NCBI RefSeq assembly: GCF_023806565.1
Contig: NZ_JAMTDV010000032.1
Location: forward strand, 1 to 34,725
DNA length: 34,725 nt
From: Accumulibacter sp.
Lineage (GTDB): Bacteria; Pseudomonadota; Gammaproteobacteria; Burkholderiales; Rhodocyclaceae
Reading direction: 5' to 3'
Numbering within the stretch: the stretch's first letter is position 1; every line of letters starts with the position of its first letter. Made by a program: the position numbers and the translations under genes. This document shows positions 17,462-29,380 of this stretch, in pieces. The notes beneath the pieces are model-generated. The model did not search any database. It saw nothing but the letters and a program-made list of their open reading frames with translations, and was not told the origin of the DNA.

Positions 17462-18075
17462 CAGCGCCTGGTTTCCGATTCGCCGGAAGACGTTGGGGGA
17501 GGCGCTGCGCTGGCTGGCGTCAGCGCTTCCGCAGCCGGCTGCGGGGCTGCGACCGGTGCTGGCTCCACCGTGCTCGTCCCTAGTGGCTTGGCGGTTGGAG
17601 CGGGTGCGCCGATCGGCGCCCAGCCCGGCTTGGGCAGTGGCTTGGTGGCAGCCTGCTGCTTCAGCCTCTCCTTCTCTGCTTCCGGCAGACTCGAGTATTC
17701 CTCCCACTTTTGCTTGAGTTCCTGCTTTTGCTCGAGCGGAAGCTTGTAGGTGGTCAGGAAATTTTCACGAGCCTGGCGTCGCTGCTCGGGTGTCAGCTTG
17801 GCCCACTCCTGCATCTGAACCTGGATTCGGCGCTGCTCCTCCGGCGTCAGGGTGGGGAACAGGCGAGTGATGCCGAGCCATTTCTTCTGCCGGTTATACT
17901 CCAGCGCGTCCCATTGGTCAGCGAGCGGCGCGAGGATGACCCGCTGGTCGACCGTCAGCTCGGTCCATTGCGGCTGTGGCGGCGTGACGATGGCCGACGG
18001 GCTGGGCATTTCTGCCCAGGCCATCGAAGCAATCAGGCTGGCAAGGGCTATTGCGACGCGGAGCTTTTGAGCCAT
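17461..18075 (-). CDS. DUF3106-type exported protein
   Basis: A 204-residue protein with a clear signal peptide (about 1-21, ending SMAWA), so it is exported to the periplasm. The mature part is a charged helical domain containing repeated LTPEEQRR, LTPEQRR and LPLEQKQELKQKW segments (about 75-125), a pattern reminiscent of the LTxxQ motifs of periplasmic stress proteins such as Spy, CpxP and CnrX. That likeness is by eye only. The last 65 residues are Pro/Ala rich and probably disordered. The start overlaps the previous gene by 28 bases in another frame. Family assignment to DUF3106 is from memory of betaproteobacterial genomes. Function is unknown; the neighbours suggest envelope sensing. 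Confidence 0.83.
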   Translation of the reverse strand: MAQKLRVAIALASLIASMAWAEMPSPSAIVTPPQPQWTELTVDQRVILAPLADQWDALEYNRQKKWLGITRLFPTLTPEEQRRIQVQMQEWAKLTPEQRRQARENFLTTYKLPLEQKQELKQKWEEYSSLPEAEKERLKQQAATKPLPKPGWAPIGAPAPTAKPLGTSTVEPAPVAAPQPAAEALTPASAAPPPTSSGESETRR

Positions 18076-18425
18076 GCTTCAAAGCCCCTGTCGGTGAACG
18101 CGGCGATTGGCAGATCGTCGGAGAGCAGCGCGCTGTCGATGGCTTCTATTTCGCTGATGCTCTGGTCTGCATACCAGTAGGTGTAGCTGGCGATCCCGAA
18201 GACAACTGCGAGCGCCAGCAATACCTGCCGGAAATCGAGGTTCTCGATCTGATGCTGAACGAAACTTCCTGCACCCGCCAGGACCGACTGGTGTACGGTG
18301 ACCTTCTGTCTGGCAAGGGCTCGCTGTCTGGCGGCGGCCAGACGGTCGACGGTTCCCGCGGGCAGATCGTGCAGCCCGCGGTTGAGGTGCTGCCTGATCT
18401 TGTAGACAAAGTGCAGTTCGTTCAT
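18048..18425 (-). CDS. DUF3619-type single-TM protein, possible anti-sigma factor
   Basis: A 125-residue protein with a soluble N-terminal part (about 1-65, starting MNELHFVYKIRQHLNRGL), one membrane helix (about 70-90, RQVLLALAVVFGIASYTYWY) and a short far side (about 91-125). This cytoplasm-helix-periplasm plan and its start inside the sigma gene (ATGA overlap) are what a membrane-bound anti-sigma factor looks like. No zinc-binding HxxxCxxC motif is present, so it would not be of the common ZAS type. The DUF3619 label is from memory. Function is inferred from position only; it could equally be a small membrane protein with another role. Confidence 0.82.
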   Translation of the reverse strand: MNELHFVYKIRQHLNRGLHDLPAGTVDRLAAARQRALARQKVTVHQSVLAGAGSFVQHQIENLDFRQVLLALAVVFGIASYTYWYADQSISEIEAIDSALLSDDLPIAAFTDRGFEAWLKSSASQ

Positions 18426-18985
18426 AGCGTGATTCCTCTTGCTTTCAGTGCTGCCGCCAGCGTGTGATTGGCACGCGAGCAATGCGTCTTGACGCTGCCC
18501 TCCGAGCAACCCATGGCCGACGCCGTCTCGGCGACGTCCATGTCTTCCCAGTAACGCAGCAGGAAGGCTTCGCGTTGACGCGCTGGCAGCAATTCGATCT
18601 CTTGCTCAATTATCGCAAGGACTTGCGTCTGTTCGAGTCGGCCTTCCGGGGTTTGCGGACTGTGCGACCCTGCTTCGCCGCTGAAAGTTTCGAGTGGATC
18701 GTGATCCTCGTCGTCATCGGGCGAAAGTGCCGAGAGGAGGGTGGTCCACAGTGAGCGCACCTTGCTGCGTCGATAGTAATCGCGGATCGTGTTCTGCAGA
18801 ATGCGCTGGAAGAGCATCGGCAGTTCGGTCGAGGGACGGTCGCCATACTTTTCGGCGAGCTTCATCATCGCGTCCTGGACGATGTCGAGCGCCGACTCCT
18901 CGTTGCGCACGGCAAACATTGCCTGCTTGAAGGCCCGACGTTCGCTTGCCGTGAGGAAATCCGAAAGTTCGCGTTGGCTGGCCAG
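18422..18985 (-). CDS. Sigma-70 family RNA polymerase sigma factor (ECF-like)
   Basis: A 187-residue alternative sigma factor. Region 2 is seen in FLTASERRAFKQAMFAVRNE and ALDIVQDAMMKLAEKY with the -10-recognising FQRILQNTIRDYYRR segment. After an acidic linker (about 100-135) region 4 follows, LLPARQREAFLLRYWEDMDV through MGCSEGSVKTHCSRA, a helix-turn-helix that reads the -35. Regions 1 and 3 are absent, as in ECF factors. The first ATG (18919) would cut off about 22 residues of region 2. The frame continues upstream with no ATG, GTG or TTG before a stop, but a CTG at 18985 has AAGGA eight bases upstream and gives a full region 2, so that start is chosen. The gene is divergent from ilvB. Confidence 0.85.
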   Translation of the reverse strand: MASQRELSDFLTASERRAFKQAMFAVRNEESALDIVQDAMMKLAEKYGDRPSTELPMLFQRILQNTIRDYYRRSKVRSLWTTLLSALSPDDDEDHDPLETFSGEAGSHSPQTPEGRLEQTQVLAIIEQEIELLPARQREAFLLRYWEDMDVAETASAMGCSEGSVKTHCSRANHTLAAALKARGITL

Positions 18986-19050
18986 AGCGAGAATCCTTGC
19001 TGATGTCGAGTTGGAATCTGTTTGTGCCGGCGCAGCTTGCTGCGAATGCC

Positions 19051-19079
19051 TTGACCAATCGAGGCCAAAGCTTTAACGT
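19051..19079 (+). promoter_or_regulatory. Candidate promoter of ilvBNC
   Basis: TTGACC at 19051-19056 is followed after 17 bases by TAACGT (19074-19079), a good -35 with a weak -10. It lies in the 136-base gap shared with the divergent sigma factor gene. No attenuator leader peptide rich in Leu, Ile or Val codons is visible ahead of ilvB. Confidence 0.4.
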
Positions 19080-19121
19080 TGCAGACTTTTTTCGAGCAAT
19101 TTGCTTGCTGGGGCGACGGCA

Positions 19122-22384
<3,263 letters not shown>

Positions 22385-22407
22385 TCGATTGGGTGGCCCC
22401 TCCTGGC

Positions 22408-22442
22408 GGCCGGCAGGCTCTGGTCTGCCGGCCAGTTGTTTC
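22408..22442 (+). terminator. Intrinsic terminator after ilvC
   Basis: GGCCGGCAG (22408-22416) and CTGCCGGCC (22425-22433) form a perfect nine-base GC-rich stem around an eight-base loop, followed by AGTTGTTTCG. The T tract is short and interrupted, so termination may be partial. The remaining sequence up to pssA (about 135 bases) holds no gene and no convincing promoter. Confidence 0.6.
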
Positions 22443-22578
22443 GTGCGCACCCGGCATTTCACCAGCCGTCCGCCAACAGAATAGTTTTCCCCACGACAAT
22501 TGCTCCCCATCGATCGGCGCCTGCTGCAACCAGCGCATGCCATGGCACAGCCTGAGCCCGATCCAGATCGATAACGCA

Positions 22579-23349
22579 ATGCCCGAACTCAAGCCTCGCA
22601 AGACCCTGTTCAACCCCGAACTGCGGCGTCGCGGCATTTACGTTCTCCCCAACCTGTTTACCACTGCGGCCTTGTTCTGCGGATTCTTTGCCATCGTCCA
22701 GGCGATGATGGGCAGTTTCGAGCAGGCGGCGGTGGCGATCTTCGTCGCCATGCTCCTGGATGGCCTCGACGGGAGGGTGGCACGCATGACGCGCACGCAA
22801 AGCGCGTTCGGCGCCGAGTACGATTCGCTCTCCGACATGGTCTCGTTCGGCGTTGCCCCGGCTCTGGTTACCTACGCTTGGGCGCTCAAGGACATGGGGC
22901 GTCTCGGCTGGATTGCGGCGTTCATCTATTGCGTGGGGGCGGCGCTGCGCCTGGCGCGCTTCAACGCGACGCTGGAAGTGATCGACCGACGATATTTCCA
23001 GGGCCTGCCCAGCCCGGCCGCCGCGGCACTGGTCACTGCTTTCCTCTGGGTGATGATCGACAAGAACATTGCGGCCACCGATGTGCGCTGGTTCGTCTGC
23101 GGTCTGGTGATCTTTGCCGGCATTTCGATGGTGTCGAGCATCCGCTTCTACAGTTTCAAGGACGTCAACCTGCGGCGCAGCGTGCCTTTCATTTTCGTCG
23201 TTGCCATAGCGATCGGTTTCGCCGTGCTCTCCTACGATACGCCGGTTGCCCTGTGCGGGCTGTTCGTGGCCTATAGCCTCTCCGGGTACGCGCTGGCGCT
23301 GATGCAGATGGTCAGGCGCAAGCCGCCATCGAGGCCGCCCGTCGTCTAG
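22579..23349 (+). CDS. pssA: CDP-diacylglycerol-serine O-phosphatidyltransferase
   Basis: An integral membrane enzyme that makes phosphatidylserine, the precursor of phosphatidylethanolamine, from CDP-diacylglycerol and serine. The 256-residue product contains the complete CDP-alcohol phosphotransferase signature DGRVAR-x8-G-x3-D-x3-D (about residues 58-80, through FGAEYDSLSDM) and seven to eight membrane segments. The ATG at 22579 (MPELKPRKTLF) is used; an earlier in-frame ATG at 22537 would add 14 residues unlike the family. Placement between ilvC and leuA is common in betaproteobacteria. The decarboxylase gene psd, often found with it, is not here. Confidence 0.93.
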   Translation: MPELKPRKTLFNPELRRRGIYVLPNLFTTAALFCGFFAIVQAMMGSFEQAAVAIFVAMLLDGLDGRVARMTRTQSAFGAEYDSLSDMVSFGVAPALVTYAWALKDMGRLGWIAAFIYCVGAALRLARFNATLEVIDRRYFQGLPSPAAAALVTAFLWVMIDKNIAATDVRWFVCGLVIFAGISMVSSIRFYSFKDVNLRRSVPFIFVVAIAIGFAVLSYDTPVALCGLFVAYSLSGYALALMQMVRRKPPSRPPVV

Positions 23350-23395
23350 CCGGACGCCGGCGATTTGACCATAGGCCCATTTCCGGAGTCGGAAC

Positions 23396-24934
23396 ATGAA
23401 AGAACATCTGGTGGTTTTTGACACGACCTTGCGCGATGGCGAACAGAGCCCCGGCGCCTCGATGACCAAGGAAGAAAAGCTGCGTGTCGCGCGTCAGCTC
23501 GAGCGCATGCGGGTCGACGTCATCGAGGCAGGTTTCGCTGCGGCGTCCCCCGGAGATTTCGATGCCATCCATTCGATCGCGAGGGTGATCAAGGAATCGA
23601 CGGTCTGCTCGCTCGCTCGATCCAACGAGGACGACATTCGTCGTGCCGGCGAGGCGATCGGACCGGCCGCACGCGGCCGGATTCATACGTTCATCGCCAC
23701 CAGTCCGATCCACATGGAGAAAAAACTACGCATGACGCCGGATCAGGTGGTCGAGTCGGCAGTGCGGGCGGTACGCTATGCCCGCGAATACACGGACGAT
23801 GTCGAGTTCTCGGCAGAGGACGCGGTGCGCTCGGAAGTCGATTTTCTCTGTCGCGTTTTCGCGGCCGTGATCGAGGCGGGGGCCACGACAATCAACGTTC
23901 CCGACACCGTCGGCTACAGCATTCCCGCCGTCTGGGGCGAACTGATGCGCACACTCATCGCACGCGTACCGGGTGCCGAGCGAGTCGTCTGGTCGACCCA
24001 TTGCCATAACGATCTCGGGATGGCGGTGGCCAATTCTCTTTCGGCCGTGCTTGCTGGCGCCCGCCAGGTCGAATGTACGATCAACGGCCTCGGCGAGCGG
24101 GCCGGCAACGCGTCGCTCGAAGAGGTGGTGATGGCGGTCAGGACGCGCGCTGACCTGTTTCCGGTCGAGACGCGCATCGACACGACGCAGATCGTTCCCG
24201 CCTCCAAGCTCGTTTCGCAGATCACCGGCTACCCGGTGCAACCGAACAAGGCAGTGGTCGGCGCCAATGCCTTTGCACATGAATCCGGCATTCACCAGGA
24301 CGGAGTGCTCAAGCATCGCGAAACTTACGAGATCATGCGCGCGGAAGACGTTGGCTGGGCGCAGAACAAGCTGGTGCTCGGCAAGCACTCGGGACGCAAT
24401 GCGTTCAAGTCTCGCCTGCTGGCGCTGGGCATCGTGCTCGACGGTGAAGAGGCGTTGAACGCGGCATTCGCCCGCTTCAAGGAACTGGCCGACAAGAAGC
24501 ACGAGATCTTCGACGAAGACCTGCAGGCGCTCGTATCGGACGAGGAAGCCGCGCCGGAAGGCGAGCACTACAAGCTGGTCTACTCGCACGTTTGCTCGGA
24601 AACCGGCGAAACGCCCGCAGCAGATGTCACGCTGACGGTGGGTGGTGCCGAACGAAAGGGCGCGGGCGTCGGCAGCGGTCCGGTCGATGCGACATTCAAG
24701 GCCATCGAGTCGATTGCGGCGAGCGGCGCACAGTTGTTGCTTTATTCGGTCAATGCGATCACCACCGGCACCGATGCGCAAGGCGAGGTGACCGTACGTC
24801 TGGCGAAAGAGGGCCGCATCGTCAACGGCAACGGCGCTGATACCGACATCGTCATCGCTTCCGCAAGAGCCTACTTGAACGCGCTGAACAAGCTGCAGTT
24901 CCCCGATCGCCTGGATCCCCAGGGCGACGTCTGA
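23396..24934 (+). CDS. leuA: 2-isopropylmalate synthase
   Basis: Catalyses the first step committed to leucine: condensation of acetyl-CoA with 2-oxoisovalerate. The 512-residue product has the N-terminal TIM barrel with [12 protein letters not shown] (about 9-20) and the metal-binding HCHNDLG motif, the linker region with [13 protein letters not shown] and [15 protein letters not shown], and the C-terminal leucine-sensing regulatory domain (about 390-505). Length is normal for the long bacterial type. The start [15 protein letters not shown] is standard. It follows pssA by 46 bases and joins leucine synthesis to the ilv genes upstream; leuB, leuC and leuD are not in the window. Confidence 0.96.
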   Translation: MKEHLVVFDTTLRDGEQSPGASMTKEEKLRVARQLERMRVDVIEAGFAAASPGDFDAIHSIARVIKESTVCSLARSNEDDIRRAGEAIGPAARGRIHTFIATSPIHMEKKLRMTPDQVVESAVRAVRYAREYTDDVEFSAEDAVRSEVDFLCRVFAAVIEAGATTINVPDTVGYSIPAVWGELMRTLIARVPGAERVVWSTHCHNDLGMAVANSLSAVLAGARQVECTINGLGERAGNASLEEVVMAVRTRADLFPVETRIDTTQIVPASKLVSQITGYPVQPNKAVVGANAFAHESGIHQDGVLKHRETYEIMRAEDVGWAQNKLVLGKHSGRNAFKSRLLALGIVLDGEEALNAAFARFKELADKKHEIFDEDLQALVSDEEAAPEGEHYKLVYSHVCSETGETPAADVTLTVGGAERKGAGVGSGPVDATFKAIESIAASGAQLLLYSVNAITTGTDAQGEVTVRLAKEGRIVNGNGADTDIVIASARAYLNALNKLQFPDRLDPQGDV

Positions 24935-24965
24935 GGCCTGGCCGGAGAGAAGTCCGCCGCTTGCC

Positions 24966-25921
<956 letters not shown>

Positions 25922-25923
25922 TT

Positions 25924-26766
25924 ATGTTTGCCCCACCTTTCCCCTGCCGCCGTTTCCTGATGCGCGTCTCGCGTCGCTTCGTCGAGGAGAATTTCGATCA
26001 GATCAGCGCCAGCCTTGCCTTCACCACGCTGCTGTCACTGGTTCCTCTCGTCGCCGTCGTCCTCAGCCTGGTGGCGGTGGTGCCGTTCTTCCCGCGCATG
26101 GTTCAGCAGCTCGAGCTGTTTCTGGCACGCAGCCTGCTGCCGGAGCGGGGAGCGGAAATGATCATCGAGTACGTGCTCGAATTTTCGCGCAATGCGGCCA
26201 ACGTCACCGCCGTCGGTTCCCTGGCTTTGGTGGCAACGGTTCTGATGCTGTTGCTGACGATCGAGCGGGCCTTCAATCACGTTTGGCTGGTACGCGAAAA
26301 GCGCCCTTGGTGGCAACGCCTGCGCTTGTTTGCAACGTTGATCGCCCTGTGGCCAGTGGTGATCGGCGGCGTGCTGCTGGCCACGTCCTACGCCGTCAGC
26401 ACCTCACTGGGAGTGCTCGACGAACTGCCCTGGGTCCGTCGATTGATGCTGAAGGCGCTTGGACTGATGGTTGCGGGCCTCTTTCTCGGTGGGCTCTATC
26501 ATTCGCTGCCGAATACCCGGGTAGCGGCGAGCGATGCCGCTTGGGCCGGTCTCGTTGCCGCGCTCGGCTTCGCGCTGATGCAGCGGGGTTTCGAGTTCTA
26601 CCTGTCGAACTTTCCCTCCTACACGGCGGTCTACGGGGCTTTTGCGACGGTGCCGATCTTTCTCCTCTGGCTCTACCTGTCGTGGGCGGTGGTGTTGTTC
26701 GGCGCGCTGGTCGCGGCGACCCTGCCCGAATTCAGAACTGCCGGTGGCGGCAGGTCACCGCGCTAG
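25924..26766 (+). CDS. yihY: YihY/BrkB family inner-membrane protein
   Basis: A 280-residue polytopic membrane protein of the YihY (former BrkB) family; its function is not settled, and the old label ribonuclease BN is wrong. Six hydrophobic segments are seen (about 35-60, 95-120, 135-160, 180-200, 210-230 and 240-268). Family motifs include LAFTTLLSLVPLVAVVLSL near residue 32, the ERAFNHVWLVREKRPWW segment, YHSLPNTRV and FPSYTAVYGAFATVPIFLLW. The ATG at 25924 is used; a second at 25960 (MRVSRRFVEENF) would also give a complete domain. Its stop overlaps the stop of the convergent gene in a CTAG palindrome. Confidence 0.92.
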   Translation: MFAPPFPCRRFLMRVSRRFVEENFDQISASLAFTTLLSLVPLVAVVLSLVAVVPFFPRMVQQLELFLARSLLPERGAEMIIEYVLEFSRNAANVTAVGSLALVATVLMLLLTIERAFNHVWLVREKRPWWQRLRLFATLIALWPVVIGGVLLATSYAVSTSLGVLDELPWVRRLMLKALGLMVAGLFLGGLYHSLPNTRVAASDAAWAGLVAALGFALMQRGFEFYLSNFPSYTAVYGAFATVPIFLLWLYLSWAVVLFGALVAATLPEFRTAGGGRSPR

Positions 26767-28271
26767 AACGGATTCGGATCCGGCTCGATCGACAGGATTT
26801 CGACGCTGCCGGTCTGCTCATCGACGCAGGTGCTGTTGACTTCGCGCACCACGACATTCTCGCCGTCGATCACCAGCAGCAATCTCTTGCGATCCTTCGG
26901 CAAGGCGTCCGCGGCGACGACCAGCGACTGACCCGAACGCAGCTTGGGAATCTCCGGAAGGATGAGCACCCGCAAGTGCTCGGTGCCGGAAGTGGCGGAG
27001 GGCTGTGCGAGAATGGCCGGAACGGCCTTGGGCGCGAGAATCTGCAGGCCGAGTTCGAGGTGCTCGGGGTTTTCCGAAACCGCCCAGCGGACCAAGCAGA
27101 TTTGCCAGTTCTGTTCGGCGCCAGTACGGACCGCGGCAACATCGCCGACCGACAGCGCGACGGTCTCGCCGGAAACGTGCATCACTGCGTAGCCGTCCGG
27201 ACTTTCGTTGGTGATCATCCAGTCAGACAGCTCGACCTGCGCCGATTCGCCGTTCTTGCTGAGTTCCCAAAGACCGTCGATCCCAGCGCCGAGAATCATC
27301 CGCTGGCTTTGTCGACGGCGAAGAAAGCGTCGTTTTCCCGGATCACCCCAGCGCGCGGCCAGACGCCCGAGCACGCCACGTCCTGCCGAAGTCCCTGCAA
27401 AGTCCGGCAGCTTCAGCGCCGTCGGTGAAATGCCGGCATCGAGCTGTGCCATCTGAGCCTTGAGGAGCAGGCAAAGGCGCAGGCAGGAGAAACAGTCCAG
27501 CGGCGTTGCCGGTCGCGCCGCCTTGTGCAGCGACGACAGGGCAGGCAGGTCGCGCGCCGGATCGATCAGGAAGGTTCCAGGATCAGCGGTCGGGGCAGGA
27601 GGAAGCAGTTCGATCTGGTCGGCAAAGTGTTCGAAGTAGGTGGCGAGGAAAAGCACCTCACGCGGCGTCAAGGAAGCCGGCTGGGCGCAGCCGAGCAGGA
27701 TCGCCGAATGGTAGACCTCGCGCAGGCTGCGTGCCCTGCCTTTCGGAACTGCCAGGTGTACGTGCAGGCGCCGTGCGGTCACGTAGGTCTCGTGCAAGCG
27801 CTGCCACGTTCCAGCGGGGGCTGGCGAGGCGATCAGATGACAGATCATCAACTGCTGCGCGAGGACGTGCACGCTTTGCCAAAGCGTGGACTCCAGAGAC
27901 GGATGGGCAGTCGGGCCTTCCTGCAGCGTTGCCAGGAGATCGTCGGCAAGCATCTGCAGCAGATCGAGAGTGCTTTCGACGACTCGCCTTGTCCTGTAGG
28001 GCACGGGCAAGGTCAGGTCACCGAGCAAGGTTGGCAGCATGCTGGAGACGGCCGCCACGCACCGCGTGTACAGGCCGTCGAGGGCGCGTGCGCGCTGCGG
28101 GGGGGTAGCCGCGGTCTCGTGCAGAGCCGTCATTTGCGACCGCAGCGACGTGATTTCTGCGACCGGCTGCTGGGCGATCGGCGACTCCAGCCACTGCAGA
28201 ATGCCTTGCATTCCCGATTGCGGCGCAACGTCCCGATCCATGCCAGCAGCGTTGAAAGCGGTCTCGGTCAT
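26763..28271 (-). CDS. Large protein with PilZ-like C-terminal domain
   Basis: A 502-residue cytoplasmic protein I cannot name. The first 310 residues are mostly helical, with no signal peptide or membrane segment and a short Cys cluster (DCFSCLRLC, about 259-267). From about 315 the sequence looks like a PilZ domain, the c-di-GMP receptor fold: RQSQR (320-324) fits RxxxR, NESPDG (355-360) fits (D/N)xSxxG, and the beta-rich stretch that follows ([28 protein letters not shown]) resembles the PilZ barrel. The motif spacing is somewhat long, so binding is uncertain. The ATG at 28271 is used; TTG codons lie just upstream at 28274 and 28286. No good ribosome site is seen. Confidence 0.78.
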   Translation of the reverse strand: MTETAFNAAGMDRDVAPQSGMQGILQWLESPIAQQPVAEITSLRSQMTALHETAATPPQRARALDGLYTRCVAAVSSMLPTLLGDLTLPVPYRTRRVVESTLDLLQMLADDLLATLQEGPTAHPSLESTLWQSVHVLAQQLMICHLIASPAPAGTWQRLHETYVTARRLHVHLAVPKGRARSLREVYHSAILLGCAQPASLTPREVLFLATYFEHFADQIELLPPAPTADPGTFLIDPARDLPALSSLHKAARPATPLDCFSCLRLCLLLKAQMAQLDAGISPTALKLPDFAGTSAGRGVLGRLAARWGDPGKRRFLRRRQSQRMILGAGIDGLWELSKNGESAQVELSDWMITNESPDGYAVMHVSGETVALSVGDVAAVRTGAEQNWQICLVRWAVSENPEHLELGLQILAPKAVPAILAQPSATSGTEHLRVLILPEIPKLRSGQSLVVAADALPKDRKRLLLVIDGENVVVREVNSTCVDEQTGSVEILSIEPDPNPF

Positions 28272-28380
28272 CAAGTCATTTGCCAATGGGTTTGCGTCGT
28301 GACGCTGCCGGCTTCAGCCGTATCCGGCTGGCAACAGCACACCGCAGTTGTGGTCCGAACGCCAGTCCCCCGATCAGCGC

Positions 28381-28390
28381 GTCACGTGAC
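28381..28390. repeat. Perfect 10-bp palindrome, possible operator
   Basis: GTCACGTGAC reads the same on both strands. It lies about 17-26 bases downstream of the minus-strand TATAAT at 28407-28412, near where a repressor of the PilZ-like gene could bind. Whether any regulator uses it is unknown; one such 10-mer could occur by chance. Confidence 0.4.
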
Positions 28391-28406
28391 CACTGCACTG
28401 GCGGGG

Positions 28407-28412
28407 ATTATA
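28407..28412 (-). promoter_or_regulatory. -10 hexamer upstream of the PilZ-like gene
   Basis: A perfect TATAAT on the minus strand, 135 bases from the ATG at 28271. No convincing -35 hexamer accompanies it, so support is limited to the -10 and its place in a divergent gap. Confidence 0.4.
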
Positions 28413-28528
28413 CGCGCCGCCGAATAGGTGGAATGGCCGCCCGTTTTTTGCCCAAGGCCGGCCGCAGCCCGAACAGCCACGTCCACTGCTTGCCGCGTCG
28501 TGCGGGCGTATCGTTCCCGGTGCTTTCT

Positions 28529-28537
28529 TGGTACAAT
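28529..28537 (+). promoter_or_regulatory. Extended -10 promoter of rpsP-rimM-trmD-rplS
   Basis: TGGTACAAT fits an extended -10 element (TGn then TACAAT) and lies 33 bases before the rpsP ATG, giving a leader of about 27 bases. No clear -35 hexamer is visible at 16-18 bases. The position at the head of a ribosomal operon supports it. Confidence 0.6.
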
Positions 28538-28570
28538 TCTACCCTTTTTCTGGATTCGGAAGAGACTGAC

Positions 28571-28822
28571 ATGGTGGTTATTCGCCTGGCCCGTGGCGGC
28601 GCCAAGAAGCGCCCTTTCTACAACATGGTCGTGGCCGACTCGCGTGCTCGCCGCGACGGTCGTTTCATCGAGCGCATCGGTTTCTACAATCCGCAGGCTG
28701 CCGGTGGCGAGCAGGGTTTGCGGATTGCCGCGGATCGCCTCAGCTACTGGCAGCAACAGGGTGCACAGACCTCGCCGACGGTTGCTCGTCTGATCAAGCA
28801 GTCCGCCAAGGCGGCCGCCTAG
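28571..28822 (+). CDS. rpsP: 30S ribosomal protein S16
   Basis: An 83-residue component of the small ribosomal subunit that binds 16S rRNA and aids assembly. The sequence [20 protein letters not shown], then [19 protein letters not shown], is the conserved S16 core, and the length is normal. The ATG at 28571 matches the family start, with GGAAGAG about 10 bases before it. It heads the widely conserved operon rpsP-rimM-trmD-rplS; rimM begins three bases after its stop. Confidence 0.98.
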   Translation: MVVIRLARGGAKKRPFYNMVVADSRARRDGRFIERIGFYNPQAAGGEQGLRIAADRLSYWQQQGAQTSPTVARLIKQSAKAAA

Positions 28823-28825
28823 CCG

Positions 28826-29380
28826 TTGTCCGTAGCTTCCTTGCCGGCGGCTACAGAGCTCGTTCCGCCCACCGACATCATCGTTCTCGGCAGGATCGGA
28901 GCCGCTTGCGGGCTGCTCGGCGAGGTGCGCGTCTATCCGTATGCCGACGATCCACGCGGCTGGTCGCGCTTGTCGCACTGGTGGATCGGTCGGGACGGCG
29001 ATGCTCCCGATCAGTGGCAGCGGACGAAACTGATCCGCTGTCGGTTGCGCAACGGGTCGCTGATTGCACAACTGGCTTGTGCGGCTGACCGGAACGCGGC
29101 GGAAGCGATGCGCGGTGCCCTGGTGGGCGCCCCACGCGCCGCCTTGCCGGCGACGGCTGCCGACGAATATTACTGGGCCGATCTCGTCGGTCTCGATGTG
29201 GTCAATACGCATGGGCAAGCCTTGGGTCGGATTCTCGGCTTGCTGGAAACACCTGCCAACACGGTCTTGCGAGTGGGCGAAGGAGGGGAGGAGCGTCTGC
29301 TGCCCTTCGTGGCAGCGGTGGTGCTCGATGTCGATTTGCCGGGACGAGTGGTGCGGGTCGAATGGGAAGCGGACTGGTGA
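28826..29380 (+). CDS. rimM: Ribosome maturation factor RimM
   Basis: RimM binds S19 in the 30S head and helps late 16S rRNA processing. The 184-residue product has the N-terminal RimM barrel (about 18-100, starting [20 protein letters not shown]) and a C-terminal PRC-barrel-like domain (about 110-180, with [15 protein letters not shown] and [14 protein letters not shown]). No ATG is available ahead of the conserved core. TTG at 28826, three bases after rpsP and preceded by AAGGCGG, is used; TTG at 28841 is an alternative. Its end overlaps the trmD start region by 19 bases, which suggests coupled translation. Confidence 0.95.
   Translation: MSVASLPAATELVPPTDIIVLGRIGAACGLLGEVRVYPYADDPRGWSRLSHWWIGRDGDAPDQWQRTKLIRCRLRNGSLIAQLACAADRNAAEAMRGALVGAPRAALPATAADEYYWADLVGLDVVNTHGQALGRILGLLETPANTVLRVGEGGEERLLPFVAAVVLDVDLPGRVVRVEWEADW

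Larger units (their letters stand above)
28272..28570. other. Divergent intergenic region between the PilZ-like gene and rpsP
   Basis: About 300 bases without a gene, carrying control sites for both sides. On the right is the extended -10 of the rpsP operon (28529-28537). In the middle is a perfect minus-strand TATAAT (28407-28412) that could serve the PilZ-like gene, giving a leader of about 130 bases. Next to it lies the palindrome GTCACGTGAC (28381-28390). No small ORF with a plausible ribosome site and no tRNA or known RNA motif was seen. Confidence 0.6.

Noticed and set aside
19021-19080. Possible autoregulated ECF-type promoter (GCAACGT and TGGTCA on the minus strand) ahead of the sigma gene
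   Set aside because: The spacing is 18-19 bases and the -35 lacks the GGAAC core; too weak without other promoters to compare.
22459-23469. A 336-codon minus-strand frame opposite pssA
   Set aside because: pssA on the plus strand has the full CDP-alcohol phosphotransferase signature; this frame has only charged low-complexity sequence.
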